A stretch of DNA of 64,000 nt from Roseateles hydrophilus (GTDB lineage Bacteria; Pseudomonadota; Gammaproteobacteria; Burkholderiales; Burkholderiaceae_C). The notes beneath the pieces were generated by a model, which saw only the letters and a list, made by a program, of their open reading frames with translations, searched no databases and was not told the origin of the DNA. The position numbers were made by a program, and so were the translations under genes. Numbering within the stretch: position 1 is the stretch's first letter; each line of letters opens with the position of its first letter. Shown piece after piece: positions 53,305 through 62,660 of the stretch. The DNA is taken from contig NZ_JAPPUY010000002.1 of NCBI RefSeq assembly GCF_026712245.1, positions 558,001 to 622,000 of the forward strand, in the 5' to 3' direction.

Positions 53305-54613
53305 TCGCCACACACAGGCCGCCGCCGTCGCGGTTGGCCAGCGTCACGCGGCCGTCGTGCGCTTCCACGATTTCACGCACCAGCGCCAGGCCCAGGCCTG
53401 TGCCACCCGGCGTGCCCGGCTCGGCACGCTTGGTGGAATAGAACGGCAGCAGCGCCTGCGCCAGCACGGCTTCGCTCATGCCGGGGCCGCGGTCCCGCAC
53501 CTCGATGCGCTGCTCGCCGCCGGCCATGCCCACGCGCAGCGCGATCTCGTCGGCGGCGCTGCCCGACTCGTGCGCGTTCTTGATGAGGTTCAGCAGCGCC
53601 TGCTCCACCTGTGCGGCGTCGAACCAGCCGGGCGCCGCCGGCAGCGCGCCGTCGATGTAGAACTCGGCCAGCGTGTCCAGCCGTTGCAGGAACGCCGCCC
53701 AATCCACCGCCTCGCGGCGCGGTGCCGGCAGCTTGGCGAAGCTGGCGTAGCCGCTCAGGAAGCCGTGCAGGTGCGATGCCCGTTCACCGATGCTGGCCAG
53801 CACCTGCGGCAGCCGTGCGGTGTCGCCGCGCCGCGCCAGCTCGGCGCCGCTGTGCGCCAGCGACGAGATGGGCGCCAGCGAGTTGTTGAGCTCGTGGCTC
53901 AGCACGCGGATGACGCGCTTCCACGTCGCCACCTCGGCGCGTGACAGTTCGCGCGTCATGCGCCGCAGCAGCCGCAGCCGGTGGGGCTGGCCCTGCAGCC
54001 GGAATGCGTGCGTGCTGTGGTGGAAGGTTTCCTCGGGCTGGTCGGGCAGCGCGACGGAGAACAGCTGGTCGGCCTCGCCCTGCAGCGCGTCGCGCAGCGG
54101 CGCCGGCAGCGGCGCGATGACGGCGGCGAAGTCCAGCCCCGTCAGGCTGCGCCCGCCGGCCAGCAGCTGGCGTGCTGCCAGGTTGGCAATCGCCACCTTG
54201 CCGCCGGGCCCGGTCAGCACCAGCGCCGTGGGCGTGTTTTGCACCACCGTGTCCAGCAGCAGCTCGCGCTGGGCCAGGTGCTGCCGTTGCTCGCGCAGCG
54301 CCTGGCCCAGCTCGGCATGGCCTTGCATCAGGCCGGCCAGCTCGCGCGGGCCGTCGGGCGCGAGGTTGAGGCTGAAGTCGCCGTCGCGGTAGCTCAGCAC
54401 CGCGCCTTCGAGCGCGCGCGTCAGCCGCTGCAGCGGCGCCAGCCAGCACGCCGCCAGCCAGGCCAGCAGCGGCAGCATCACGGCCATGGCGGCCGCCAGC
54501 GCCCAGCCGTCGCCCAGGCCCAGCCGGCGCACGCCCAGGATGACCAGCGGTGGCACGGCGGCGGCCGTCGCCAGCGCCAGCAGCGCGCGGGCGCGCAGGG
54601 ACAGCGGCCTCAT
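53267..54613 (-). CDS. NtrY-type sensor histidine kinase
   Basis: 448 residues: two N-terminal transmembrane helices (about 10-28 and 38-60), a HAMP-like linker, a PAS-like segment (VVQNTPTALVLTGPGG), HisKA-type box RVLSHELNNSLAPISSL, and HATPase_c with NLIKNAHES, VRDRGPGMS and GGTGLGLALV. The phospho-His is in the SHELNN context typical of NtrY kinases that act on sigma-54 activators. The start lies within the partner regulator's stop (ATGA). Confidence 0.92.
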   Translation of the reverse strand: MRPLSLRARALLALATAAAVPPLVILGVRRLGLGDGWALAAAMAVMLPLLAWLAACWLAPLQRLTRALEGAVLSYRDGDFSLNLAPDGPRELAGLMQGHAELGQALREQRQHLAQRELLLDTVVQNTPTALVLTGPGGKVAIANLAARQLLAGGRSLTGLDFAAVIAPLPAPLRDALQGEADQLFSVALPDQPEETFHHSTHAFRLQGQPHRLRLLRRMTRELSRAEVATWKRVIRVLSHELNNSLAPISSLAHSGAELARRGDTARLPQVLASIGERASHLHGFLSGYASFAKLPAPRREAVDWAAFLQRLDTLAEFYIDGALPAAPGWFDAAQVEQALLNLIKNAHESGSAADEIALRVGMAGGEQRIEVRDRGPGMSEAVLAQALLPFYSTKRAEPGTPGGTGLGLALVREIVEAHDGRVTLANRDGGGLCVAISLPGSATPPGH

Positions 54614-55950
54614 GGGGTGATGCCGTAGCGCTCCAGCCGCCGGTACAGCGCCTGGCGCGACAGCCCCAGCTGCGCCGCTGCGCGGCTGACGTTGCCGGCC
54701 GCTGAACCGAGCGCGGCGACGACGGCGTCGCGGCTGGGCTCGTCGAGGTTGCGCCAGGCAGTGCCGCTGCCGGGCAGGTCGTCCAGCCCGAGCAGGGCAG
54801 GCGTGATCTCGCCGCCACCGCCCAGCAGCGCGGCGCGCTCCACGGCGTTCTTCAGCTCGCGCACATTGCCCGGCCAGCGGTGCGCCAGCAGCGCGTCGCG
54901 TGCCGCCTCGCCCAGCCGCGCGCGGCCGGCCAGGAAATGCTCGGCCAGCGGCAGCACGTCGTCGCGCCGTTCGGCCAGCGGGGGCAGCCTGAGCTCGATG
55001 AGGTTGAGACGGTAGAACAGGTCCTCGCGGAAGCTGCCGGCCTTCACCATCGCACGCAGGTCGGCGTTGGTGGCCGACAGCACGCGCACCCGGGTCTGGC
55101 GCGTCTTGCTGGATCCCAGCCGCTCGAACTGGCCGGTCTCCAGTACGCGCAGCAGCTTCACCTGGCCGGCCAGCGGCAGGTTGCCGATCTCGTCCAGGAA
55201 CAGCGTGCCGCCGTCCGCCGCCTCAAAGCGGCCCACGCGCGCCTTGGCCGCGCCGGTGTAGGCGCCGCTGTCGCTGCCGAAGAGTTCCGCCTCGATGAGG
55301 TCCGCCGGCAGCGCGCCGCAGTTCAGCGCGACGAAGGGGCCGTCCTTGGCCGCCGAGTTCGCATGCACAAAGGCCGCGATGCGCTCCTTACCCGCGCCGT
55401 TGGGGCCGGTGATGAGCACCGGCACCGGCGCGGCGGCGATCTGGCCGGCCAGCTCCAGCAGGCTCAGCGTCGCGTCGGCCTCGAACACCAGGCCCGAGAG
55501 GTCGTGTCGGCGTGCCAGCGACGCCTTGCGCTGCCGTCGCGCCTCGCGCAGCTGCGCCACTTCGCGGCTGGCCTCGCCCAGCTCGAGCAGGTTCTCCACC
55601 GTGGCCGCCAGCTTGGCGTCGTCCCACGGCTTGGCCAGGTAGTCCGCCGCGCCTGCCTTCACCAGTGCCACGGCGGCGTCCAGCCGCGTCCAGGCGGTGA
55701 GCAGGATGATGGGCAGGTCGGGCCGCTTGGCGCGGATGGCGCGGAACAGCGCCTCGCCTTCCTCGCCGGACGTCGTGTCGGTCGTGAAGTTCATGTCCTG
55801 GATGACCAGCCCGAAGGGCCGCGTCTCCAGCAGCGCCAGACCCTCGGCCGGGCTGGCCGCCACGCTGGCCTCGATGTCGTGCAGGGACAGCAGCAGCTCC
55901 AGCGCCTGGCCCACGCCGGGGTGGTCGTCAATGATCAGGACTCGTCGCAT
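54610..55950 (-). CDS. Sigma-54-dependent NtrC-family response regulator
   Basis: 446 residues: receiver (D53-like Asp in GLVIQDMNF, Lys in YLAKPWDD), AAA+ domain with [11 protein letters not shown] (Walker A; GESGTGKE in most family members), the sigma-54 contact loop GAYTGA in place of GAFTGA, Walker [13 protein letters not shown], and a C-terminal Fis-type HTH ([20 protein letters not shown]). The Tyr variant of the loop is known in working activators. Coupled to the NtrY-type kinase. Confidence 0.94.
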   Translation of the reverse strand: MRRVLIIDDHPGVGQALELLLSLHDIEASVAASPAEGLALLETRPFGLVIQDMNFTTDTTSGEEGEALFRAIRAKRPDLPIILLTAWTRLDAAVALVKAGAADYLAKPWDDAKLAATVENLLELGEASREVAQLREARRQRKASLARRHDLSGLVFEADATLSLLELAGQIAAAPVPVLITGPNGAGKERIAAFVHANSAAKDGPFVALNCGALPADLIEAELFGSDSGAYTGAAKARVGRFEAADGGTLFLDEIGNLPLAGQVKLLRVLETGQFERLGSSKTRQTRVRVLSATNADLRAMVKAGSFREDLFYRLNLIELRLPPLAERRDDVLPLAEHFLAGRARLGEAARDALLAHRWPGNVRELKNAVERAALLGGGGEITPALLGLDDLPGSGTAWRNLDEPSRDAVVAALGSAAGNVSRAAAQLGLSRQALYRRLERYGITP

Positions 55951-55960
55951 CGTGCAGGGG

Positions 55961-56434
55961 TCAAGGGGCTGAGGGCGGGGTCTGGGCTTCCAGCCAGACG
56001 CGCTCCGAAGTCTCGCGGTGAATGCGGAACACGGCCGCGGCGCGCGGCACGCTGCGGGGCGGCGTGCCAGCCTCCAGCCGGCCGTTGGCCAGCGCGTGCA
56101 GCTCCAGGTGGGTCAGCTGGTCGTCCAGCGCGAACGCCAGGGCCACGCAGTCCGGCGGCACGGCCGTGTAGCGCACGATGCGCCCGCAGTGGTTGCGGCC
56201 GGCGCCGATGAAGGCGCAAATGTCTTCCCGCGAGGTGCCGGGCTTGAAGACGACGAAGCGGTCCCAGCCGAAGCTGGTGAGTCGGCCGAGGTCCACCGTG
56301 GTGGCCGCCGGGTTGCGCACCTGTTCACCGATGCGCTGGCTGATCATGCCCGGCCCGTTGGCCACCTCGCTGCAGGCAGAGAGGGTCAGGCACAGGGCCA
56401 GACTCAGGAGGGCGGAATGCAGGGTGCGCGGCAT
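55961..56434 (-). CDS. Lipoprotein of unknown function
   Basis: 157 residues with a lipobox LTLSAC at about residues 16-21. The mature part includes DRFVVFKPGTSREDICAFIG and a pair of Cys (about C73 and C83) that could form a disulfide. TATCCT lies seven bases before the ATG, with no ribosome site. It is 10 bases upstream of the NtrC-type regulator and in the same direction, so it may share its transcript. Confidence 0.75.
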   Translation of the reverse strand: MPRTLHSALLSLALCLTLSACSEVANGPGMISQRIGEQVRNPAATTVDLGRLTSFGWDRFVVFKPGTSREDICAFIGAGRNHCGRIVRYTAVPPDCVALAFALDDQLTHLELHALANGRLEAGTPPRSVPRAAAVFRIHRETSERVWLEAQTPPSAP

Positions 56435-56571
56435 GCGGGGGAGGATAGCCGGGCGGCGCTGGGCGACAGATCCTGCGCGTGACGCGAGTTCATGGCCTGG
56501 GATTGCCTTCAGAGCCGCAACTGCCCTAGGCTGGCCGGGCGGGCGTGTTGCCGCGCAGGAGTGCCCGTGCC

Positions 56572-56955
56572 ATGCCGTTGACCCCTGACACCACCTACGT
56601 TCATCTGGCCCATGACGGCAGCGCCACCCCGGTAGCGGGTGGCGAGGCCTTCTGGGGCTTGCCGCCCGAGCAGCTGGGCGAGTTCGACCAGGGCTGGCTG
56701 ATCACCGAGTTCGAGTGCACGCAGGACTGGCCCAACTGGGAGCGGCATCCGCAGGGCGACGAGTTCATCTACCTGCTCAGCGGCGATGTGGCGCTGGTGC
56801 TGGCGCTGGCCGAGGGAGAAACAGTGGTGCGCCTGACCGGCCGGGCCGCACAACTGGTGCCGCGCGGGGTGTGGCACACGGCCCGGGTGTTCGCGCCCAG
56901 CCGGATGCTGTTTGTCACCCGCGGCGAGGGCACGGAACATCGGCCCGTGGGGTGA
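56572..56955 (+). CDS. Small cupin-domain protein
   Basis: 127 residues. Cupin motif 1 is WERHPQGDEFIYLLSGDVALV and motif 2 is LVPRGVWHTARVF, with His and Glu metal ligands partly kept. It may be a small-molecule binding or isomerase protein; substrate unknown. AGGAG lies 12 bases before the start, somewhat far. Followed by the terminator of the convergent PEP-CTERM gene. Confidence 0.85.
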   Translation: MPLTPDTTYVHLAHDGSATPVAGGEAFWGLPPEQLGEFDQGWLITEFECTQDWPNWERHPQGDEFIYLLSGDVALVLALAEGETVVRLTGRAAQLVPRGVWHTARVFAPSRMLFVTRGEGTEHRPVG

Positions 56956-57011
56956 GCGGGCTCCACGCCTGGCCGCCGCGTGGCCTGAGTGAGCTGCGAT
57001 TTCGAGCGCAC

Positions 57012-57042
57012 CAAAAGAAAAGGGCCTGCATGGCAGGCCCTT
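57012..57042 (-). terminator. Rho-independent terminator of the PEP-CTERM gene
   Basis: AAGGGCCTGC / GCAGGCCCTT, a perfect ten-base stem with a three-base loop (57020-57029, 57033-57042). In the minus-strand direction it is followed by TTTCTTTT. It ends 20 bases after the stop of the PEP-CTERM gene. Confidence 0.88.
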
Positions 57043-57061
57043 GCATTCACGCGCGGTGAGA

Positions 57062-57604
57062 TCAGGCGCGGCGGCGGCGGGCCAGGAAGCCGATGGCACC
57101 CAGGCCAGCCAGCAGCATGGCGTAGGTTTGCGGCTCCGGCACGGCGACGGCGGACGCGGTGTACGAGAGGCGGCCGCCCAGGGTGCCCGTCGCAGTGCCT
57201 TCCGCACGGAAGAAGTAGTTGCCAGCACCGAAGACGTTCGGCGTCTGGATGCTGATGTAGTCGCCCGTGATCGGGAAGGTGCCCAACGACACATCGGCTG
57301 CGTCAAAGCTGCCGATGCTGGTGCCCACGTCCTGCCACAGCGACAGCGTCAGGCCGTCGATGTTGTAGCGCTGCGTGCCCAGGAACACGGTCGGCAGGTC
57401 GCTCAAGGTAGCGGAGCCGATGTACGGCTGGGACGCCTTGAAAAAGAAGTCGAATGTGAAGTCGCCAACTGCGATGGCGTGGGTGCCGAAGGTATCGAAC
57501 TCCGGGGTGATGTCACCGAAGTTGACCGAGCCATAGCTGGCGGCCTGCGCGCCGCCGGCGAAACCGAATGCGATGAGGCTGGACAGGGCGATTTTGCGGA
57601 ACAT
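57062..57604 (-). CDS. PEP-CTERM sorting domain protein
   Basis: 180 residues from the MFRKIALSS start (AGGAA just upstream). Signal peptide to about residue 21, a beta-rich middle (ITPEFDTFGTHAIAVGDFTF, GTQRYNIDGLTLSLWQDVGT), and a canonical C-terminal PEP-CTERM signal: VPEPQTYAMLLAGLGAIGFL then ARRRRA. Such proteins are processed by an exosortase (EpsH/XrtA) and usually linked to exopolysaccharide matrix. No exosortase is in this window. Confidence 0.93.
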   Translation of the reverse strand: MFRKIALSSLIAFGFAGGAQAASYGSVNFGDITPEFDTFGTHAIAVGDFTFDFFFKASQPYIGSATLSDLPTVFLGTQRYNIDGLTLSLWQDVGTSIGSFDAADVSLGTFPITGDYISIQTPNVFGAGNYFFRAEGTATGTLGGRLSYTASAVAVPEPQTYAMLLAGLGAIGFLARRRRA

Positions 57605-57666
57605 GCCGATTCCTGAAGACAAACTTTAGTGGGTTGGAGAATACCGGCCATATCCGCCTACGGGCA

Positions 57667-57713
57667 CCCCTAGATGGGGCGCAATTCACCCGGGGCACCC
57701 CCGTGTACGGGGG
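57667..57713. repeat. Two adjacent short hairpins between PEP-CTERM and YdeP-like genes
   Basis: CCCC-TAGAT-GGGG (57667-57679) and CCCCCGT-GT-ACGGGGG (57698-57713), in the divergent promoter region. They may be operators or simple structural elements; nothing further can be read from them. Confidence 0.35.
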
Positions 57714-57803
57714 GGCGAGTGCTGCGCGACTAGCGTGGCGCGCTGAGGGCGGGGGAGGGCGCACCGCAGGCCGGCCCGGCCTGCGGTGCTAGGCTGCCTC
57801 ACC

Positions 57804-60089
57804 ATGAGCGAAGCCAAGAAGATCGAGCTGTACGACGGCCCCGCCGGGGGCTGGGGCGCGCTGAAGAGCGTGGCCAGGCACCTGAACGAGCAGGGCGTGC
57901 CGGTGAAGGGCGCCAAGACGCTGCTGCACGCCAACCAGGCCGACGGCTTCGACTGCCCCGGCTGCGCGTGGCCGGACCGCGACCACCGCTCCACCTTCGA
58001 GTTCTGCGAGAACGGCGCCAAGGCCGTGGCTGCCGAAGCGACGGCGCGGCGGGCCACGCCCGAGGTCATCGCCGCGAAGACCTTGAGCGAGTGGGCCGAG
58101 GTGTCGGACTACGAGCTGGAGGCCACTGGCCGGCTGACCGAGCCGCTGGCCTACAACCCGCAGACGGACCGCTACGAGCGCACCAGCTGGGACGCCGCCT
58201 TCGCGCTGATCGCCAGCGAGCTGCAGGCGCTGGCTGACCCGAACGAGGCCATCTTCTACACGTCGGGTCGCACCAGCAACGAGGCCGCCTTTCTGTACCA
58301 GCTGTTCGTGCGCGAGTTCGGCACCAACAACTTCCCCGACTGCTCCAACATGTGCCACGAGCCCAGCGGCTCGGGGCTCAGGCCCACCATCGGCGTCGGC
58401 AAGGGCACGGTGACGCTGGCGGACTTCGAACAGGCCGACTGCATCCTCGTGTTCGGCCAGAACCCCGGCACCAACCACCCGCGCATGCTGGGCGAGCTGC
58501 GCGCGGCCCGCAAGCGCGGCGCGCGCATCATCAGCTTCAACCCGCTGCGCGAGCGGGGCCTGGAGCGCTTTGCCGACCCGCAGAACCCGATGGAGATGGC
58601 CACGCTGGGCGACTCGCCGATCAGCAGCCACTACTTCCAGCTCAAGGTGGGTGGCGACTTCGCGTTGCTCAAGGGCATGTGCAAGCGCGTCGTCGAGCGC
58701 GGGCTGCTGGACGAGGCCTTCATCGCCGAGCACACGACCGGCTTCGAGTCTTTCGTCACCGAGCTGCGCGAGCAGCCATGGGCACCGCTCGTCGAGGCCT
58801 CGGGGCTGACCCGCGAGCAGATCGAGCAGGCGGCCGACCTTTACGCCAACAGCGAGCGCGTCATCGCCTGCTGGGGCATGGGCATCACGCAGCACCGGCA
58901 TTCGGTGGCGACCATCCAGATGATCGTCAACCTGCTGCTGCTGCGCGGCAACCTGGGCCGGCCTGGCGCCGGCGCCTGCCCGGTGCGTGGCCACAGCAAT
59001 GTGCAGGGCGACCGCACGATGGGCATTTACGAGAAGCCCGCGCCCGCCTTTCTCGACAAGCTGGGCGAGGTGTTCGGCTTCACGCCGCCGCGCGCGCACG
59101 GCGTCGACACGGTCGGCGCCATCCAGGCCATGCTGGACGGCCGGGGCAAGGTCTTCATCGCGATGGGCGGCAACTTCGCGGCGGCCACGCCCGACACGGC
59201 GGCCACGTGGCGCGCGCTTCGCCAGTGCGGGCTGACGGTGCACATCACCACCAAGTTCAACCGCAGCCACGTCGTGCACGGCCGTCAGGCGTTGGTGCTG
59301 CCGGTGCTGGGCCGCACCGAGATCGACCTGCAGGCCAGCGGCCCGCAGGGCGTCACGGTGGAAGACTCGATGAGCATGGTGCACCTGTCGCACGGTATGA
59401 ACGCGCCGGCCAGCGAGCACCTGCTGTCCGAGCCGATGCTGGTCGCACGCATGGCCGCGGCCACGCTGCCGAACAGCCGCACGCCGTGGCTGCAGCTCGC
59501 CGGCGACTACGCCCGCATCCGCGACAAGATCGAGGCCGTGCTGCCGGACTTCGCCGGCTTCAACGAGAAGCTCAAGGCCCCCGGCGGCTTCCGGCTGCGC
59601 AACACGGCCAGCGAGCGCGTCTGGGCCACGGCCAGCGGCCGCGCGGCGTTCAGCACGCATGCGCTGCCGACCGACCTGGCCACAGAGCGCGTGGCCGATC
59701 GCCACCGGGACCAACGCGTCTTCACGCTGACCACGCTGCGCTCGCACGACCAGTACAACACCACCATCTACGGCCACGACGACCGCTATCGCGGCGTCTA
59801 CGGTCACCGCCGCGTCGTCTTCATCCACGCCGACGACCTGAAGGACCTGGGCCTGAAAGCGGGTGACTGGGTGGACATCACCAGCCTCTACATTGGTGAG
59901 GCCGGTGGCGACGTGCAGCAGCGCCGTGCCGAGCGCTTCCTGCTGGTGGCCTACGACATCCCGCGCGGCTGCCTGGCCAGCTACTACCCCGAGACCAACC
60001 CGCTGGTGCCGCTGGAGAGTTTTTCCATCACCGCGCGCACGCCCACCAGCAAGTCCATCCCGGTCGTGCTGACGCGGCATGCAGGCTGA
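57804..60089 (+). CDS. FdhF/YdeP-family molybdopterin oxidoreductase
   Basis: 761 residues, close to the usual length of E. coli YdeP. The N-terminal FDCPGCAWPD provides the Fe-S-type cysteines, YTSGRTSNEAAFLYQLFVRE and MCHEPSGSGLRPTIGVGKGT are standard, and GRPGAGACPVRGHSNVQGDR binds the molybdopterin dinucleotide; the C-terminal MopB domain ends with GCLASYYPETNPLVPLESFS. The natural substrate is unclear (YdeP is linked to acid resistance). TAGGCT eight bases before the ATG suggests a leaderless start. The small gene at 60079 overlaps its end. Confidence 0.93.
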   Translation: MSEAKKIELYDGPAGGWGALKSVARHLNEQGVPVKGAKTLLHANQADGFDCPGCAWPDRDHRSTFEFCENGAKAVAAEATARRATPEVIAAKTLSEWAEVSDYELEATGRLTEPLAYNPQTDRYERTSWDAAFALIASELQALADPNEAIFYTSGRTSNEAAFLYQLFVREFGTNNFPDCSNMCHEPSGSGLRPTIGVGKGTVTLADFEQADCILVFGQNPGTNHPRMLGELRAARKRGARIISFNPLRERGLERFADPQNPMEMATLGDSPISSHYFQLKVGGDFALLKGMCKRVVERGLLDEAFIAEHTTGFESFVTELREQPWAPLVEASGLTREQIEQAADLYANSERVIACWGMGITQHRHSVATIQMIVNLLLLRGNLGRPGAGACPVRGHSNVQGDRTMGIYEKPAPAFLDKLGEVFGFTPPRAHGVDTVGAIQAMLDGRGKVFIAMGGNFAAATPDTAATWRALRQCGLTVHITTKFNRSHVVHGRQALVLPVLGRTEIDLQASGPQGVTVEDSMSMVHLSHGMNAPASEHLLSEPMLVARMAAATLPNSRTPWLQLAGDYARIRDKIEAVLPDFAGFNEKLKAPGGFRLRNTASERVWATASGRAAFSTHALPTDLATERVADRHRDQRVFTLTTLRSHDQYNTTIYGHDDRYRGVYGHRRVVFIHADDLKDLGLKAGDWVDITSLYIGEAGGDVQQRRAERFLLVAYDIPRGCLASYYPETNPLVPLESFSITARTPTSKSIPVVLTRHAG

Positions 60090-60309
60090 GCTGCTGCAGA
60101 CGCTGCGCGAGCTGGCGCCGGCCGGTGAGCCCGTCGCGCTGACGCGGCTGGCCAAGCGGCTGGACGCGCGCGTCAGCGTGCTGCTGCGCGAGCTGACCGC
60201 GCTCAGCGATGCACGCATGGGCGGCGTGCCGGGGCCGGGCCTGGTGCAGCTGGCCTGCGACGACGCCGGCCGCTGGACGGTGCGGTTACTCGCCCAGCCG
60301 GTCCAGTAG
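60079..60309 (+). CDS. Small winged-helix-like protein
   Basis: 76 residues. Heptads such as LAKRLDARVSVLLRELTAL resemble the recognition part of a small winged-helix (MarR/FeoC-like) domain, but no family can be named. It overlaps the end of the YdeP-like gene by 11 bases in another frame and its end overlaps the convergent Crp gene by 24 bases. Translation coupling with the oxidoreductase suggests a helper or local regulator. Confidence 0.55.
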   Translation: MQAELLQTLRELAPAGEPVALTRLAKRLDARVSVLLRELTALSDARMGGVPGPGLVQLACDDAGRWTVRLLAQPVQ

Positions 60310-60960
60310 CGCAGCGTCGATGATGGCGATGCTGCGGTAGCCCAGCTTCACGGCGCCGGCCTTGGCCAGCTCGCCCAGCTCCTTGCTCAGCGTCTGACGG
60401 GTCAGCCCCAGCATCATGGCCAATGCCTCCTGAGACACCGGCAGCTGCCGGCGCGGCTCGGTGGCCAGCGTCGCATCGCCGCGCGCCAGCAGCGCGAGGC
60501 GCCGGGCCAGCCGGGCGCGGGTGGGGCGCAGCGTGGCGTCCTCGACGATGCCGAACAGCGTGCGCAGCCGCCCGGCCATCAGCCGCGCCAGCGCGGCGGC
60601 GAACAGCGGGTCCTGCATGAAGCGCGCAAAGGCGTCGGCCGGCACGGCGAACACGGTGGTGGCGCCCACGGCGGTGGCGTCGTGCACGCGCGGGCCGCCG
60701 TCCAGCAGCGAGATCTCGCCGAACCAGTTGCCCGGCTCCAGCACGGCGAGGATGGACTCGGTGCCGTCCACCGCCGTGCTGCTGGCTTTGATCGCGCCGC
60801 TGCACACGGCATGCCAGTCGCCCGGCGCATCGCCCTGGCGGAACAGCACCTCGCCCGCGGCCAGGCGCTGCACGCGGCCGGCGGCCAGCACCGCGTCGGC
60901 CAGCGTGGCGGGCAGCGACGCGAACCACGGGTTGTTATGCAGGGCCTGGTATTCGGGCAT
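60286..60960 (-). CDS. Crp/Fnr-family transcriptional regulator
   Basis: 224 residues from MPEYQAL. Cyclic-nucleotide-binding fold at 10-130 (LFRQGDAPGDWHAVCSGAI, LEPGNWFGEISLLDGG), then an HTH_Crp domain (LPVSQEALAMMLGLTRQTLSKELGEL). No N-terminal Fe-S cysteine cluster is present, so it is not an oxygen-sensing Fnr. It faces the class II aldolase operon across a palindrome at 60970-60985 and lies next to the YdeP-type oxidoreductase. Confidence 0.9.
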   Translation of the reverse strand: MPEYQALHNNPWFASLPATLADAVLAAGRVQRLAAGEVLFRQGDAPGDWHAVCSGAIKASSTAVDGTESILAVLEPGNWFGEISLLDGGPRVHDATAVGATTVFAVPADAFARFMQDPLFAAALARLMAGRLRTLFGIVEDATLRPTRARLARRLALLARGDATLATEPRRQLPVSQEALAMMLGLTRQTLSKELGELAKAGAVKLGYRSIAIIDAALLDRLGE

Positions 60961-60969
60961 GCCCTGAAT

Positions 60970-60985
60970 TGTCCGGTTTCGGACA
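60970..60985. promoter_or_regulatory. TGTCCG-N4-CGGACA palindrome, candidate Crp-family operator
   Basis: A perfect six-base inverted repeat with a four-base spacer, nine bases upstream of the Crp-family start and 57 bases before the aldolase gene. Position and symmetry fit a dimeric regulator controlling one or both divergent genes. It does not match the TGTGA consensus of classical CRP. Confidence 0.5.
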
Positions 60986-61042
60986 GATCGACAAGCCCCG
61001 CGCATGCCCCAATCGCCGCACAACCACTTGAAGGAGACAGCC

Positions 61043-61798
61043 ATGACCTCGACCGTGCGCGACCAGGTGAGCCCGGAAGAATGGGCGCTGCGCGAAGACC
61101 TCGCCGCCTGCTACCGGCTCGTCGCGCTGATGGGCTGGGACGACCTCGTCTTCACCCACATCAGCGCCCGCGTGCCCGGCCCCGAGCATCACTTCCTCAT
61201 CAACCCCTATGGGCTGATGTTCGACGAGATCACGGCCAGCAGCCTCGTGAAGGTGGACGGCCAGTGCAACAAGGTGATCGACTCGCCGTACCCGGTCAAC
61301 CCGGCCGGCTTCGTCATCCACAGCGCCGTGCACGCGGCGCGGCCCGACGTGCAGTGCGTGCTGCACACCCACACGACGGCCGGGGTGGCGGTCAGCGCGC
61401 AGGCGGGCGGCGTGCTGCCCATTTCGCAGCAGAGCACCTTCGTGCTGGCGTCGCTGGCCACGCATGGCTACGAGGGCGTGGCCTTCCGCCCCGACGAGGG
61501 CCCGCGCCTGCAGGCCGACCTGGGCGCCGCCACCTTCCTGCTGCTGAAGAACCACGGCCTGCTGACAGTCGGCAAGTCGGTGGCCGACGCCTTCCTGGCC
61601 ATGCACACCTTCGAGGCGACCTGCCGCATCCAGCTCGCCGCGCAGAGCGGCGGTGGCGCGCTCACACAGGTGGACCCCGCCATCCTGCGCGGCACCGCCG
61701 AGGCGATGCGCGTGCAGACCGGCGGCCTGGGCGGCGCCTTCGTGTGGCCGGCGTTGCTGCGCAAGCTGGACCGCCTGAACAGCAACTTCCGGGACTGA
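61043..61798 (+). CDS. Class II aldolase/adducin family protein
   Basis: 251 residues with a strong ribosome site (GAAGGAGAC). Zinc-ligand region CVLHTHTTAGVAV and a later LLKNHGLLTVG provide the three His of class II aldolases; the N-terminal MGWDDLVFTHISAR is also typical. The aldol substrate is not known. First gene of an operon with a BASS-type transporter and a glutathione transferase. Confidence 0.9.
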   Translation: MTSTVRDQVSPEEWALREDLAACYRLVALMGWDDLVFTHISARVPGPEHHFLINPYGLMFDEITASSLVKVDGQCNKVIDSPYPVNPAGFVIHSAVHAARPDVQCVLHTHTTAGVAVSAQAGGVLPISQQSTFVLASLATHGYEGVAFRPDEGPRLQADLGAATFLLLKNHGLLTVGKSVADAFLAMHTFEATCRIQLAAQSGGGALTQVDPAILRGTAEAMRVQTGGLGGAFVWPALLRKLDRLNSNFRD

Positions 61799-61802
61799 GG
61801 CC

Positions 61803-62660
61803 GTGACCGCTGCCGTGTTGACCAACGCGCTGCTCGGCGTGCTCGCCGTCGTCATGGCCGGCCTGGGCCTGTCGCTGACGCTGGACGACTTCCGCCGCTT
61901 GCGCGACCACCCGCTGGCCGCCGTGCTGGCGCTGGGCCTGCAGGTTCTCGTGCTGCCACTCGTGTGCGTGGCCGTCATCGCTGCGTTCCAGCTGCCGCCG
62001 CTGTACGCCGTGGGCCTGATGCTGCTGGCCGCGTCGCCGGGCGGCATCACGGCCAACCTGTTCAGCCACCTGTTCGGCGGGCATGTCGCGATGAACCTGT
62101 CGCTGACGGCGTTGAACACCGTGCTGTCGCTCGCAACGCTGCCGCTGATCGCCAACTGGGCCATCGCGCACTACGCCGGCGGCGGGCAGGTGGTGCCGCT
62201 GCCGTGGCAGAAGCTGGCGGAGGTCATCGGTGTCATCGCCGTGCCCGTGCTGCTGGGCATGGCGGTGCGGCGTTCGCGGCCCGACCTCGCCGCACGGCTG
62301 GACAAGCCGGTGAAGGCGCTGTCCGCCGTGCTGCTGGTGGTGCTGACCGTGGCGGCCATCGCCAAGGAGCGCGAGGCCTTGATGAGCGCAGCCGGCGAGC
62401 TGGGTGGCGCCGTGCTGGCCTTTAATGTGCTGAGCCTGGCCGCCGGCTACGGCCTGGGCCGCGTCGCGCGGCTGCCGCGGTCGCTGTGCATCGCCATCGG
62501 CTTCGAGGTGGGCGTGCACAACTCGACGCTGGCGCTGTACCTCGCGCTGGGCGTGCTGCAGCAGTTCCCGGTCGCGCTGCCGGCGGCTTTGTACTCGGTC
62601 AGCATGTACGTCACGGCGCTGCTGTTCGGCCTGTGGCTGAGGCGACACTCGGCGGCATGA
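61803..62660 (+). CDS. Bile acid:sodium symporter (BASS) family transporter
   Basis: 285 residues from a GTG start four bases after the aldolase stop. About nine hydrophobic helices; AASPGGITANLFSHLFGGHV and the second-half FEVGVHNSTLALYLAL are the crossed unwound segments of BASS transporters. Bacterial members carry organic acids such as pantoate or pyruvate. Coupled to the GST gene by ATGA. Confidence 0.9.
   Translation: MTAAVLTNALLGVLAVVMAGLGLSLTLDDFRRLRDHPLAAVLALGLQVLVLPLVCVAVIAAFQLPPLYAVGLMLLAASPGGITANLFSHLFGGHVAMNLSLTALNTVLSLATLPLIANWAIAHYAGGGQVVPLPWQKLAEVIGVIAVPVLLGMAVRRSRPDLAARLDKPVKALSAVLLVVLTVAAIAKEREALMSAAGELGGAVLAFNVLSLAAGYGLGRVARLPRSLCIAIGFEVGVHNSTLALYLALGVLQQFPVALPAALYSVSMYVTALLFGLWLRRHSAA

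Noticed and set aside
57789-60218. 809-codon minus-strand frame opposite the YdeP-like gene
   Set aside because: Low-complexity Ala/Arg/Leu/Val product with no motif; the plus frame is a clear molybdopterin oxidoreductase.
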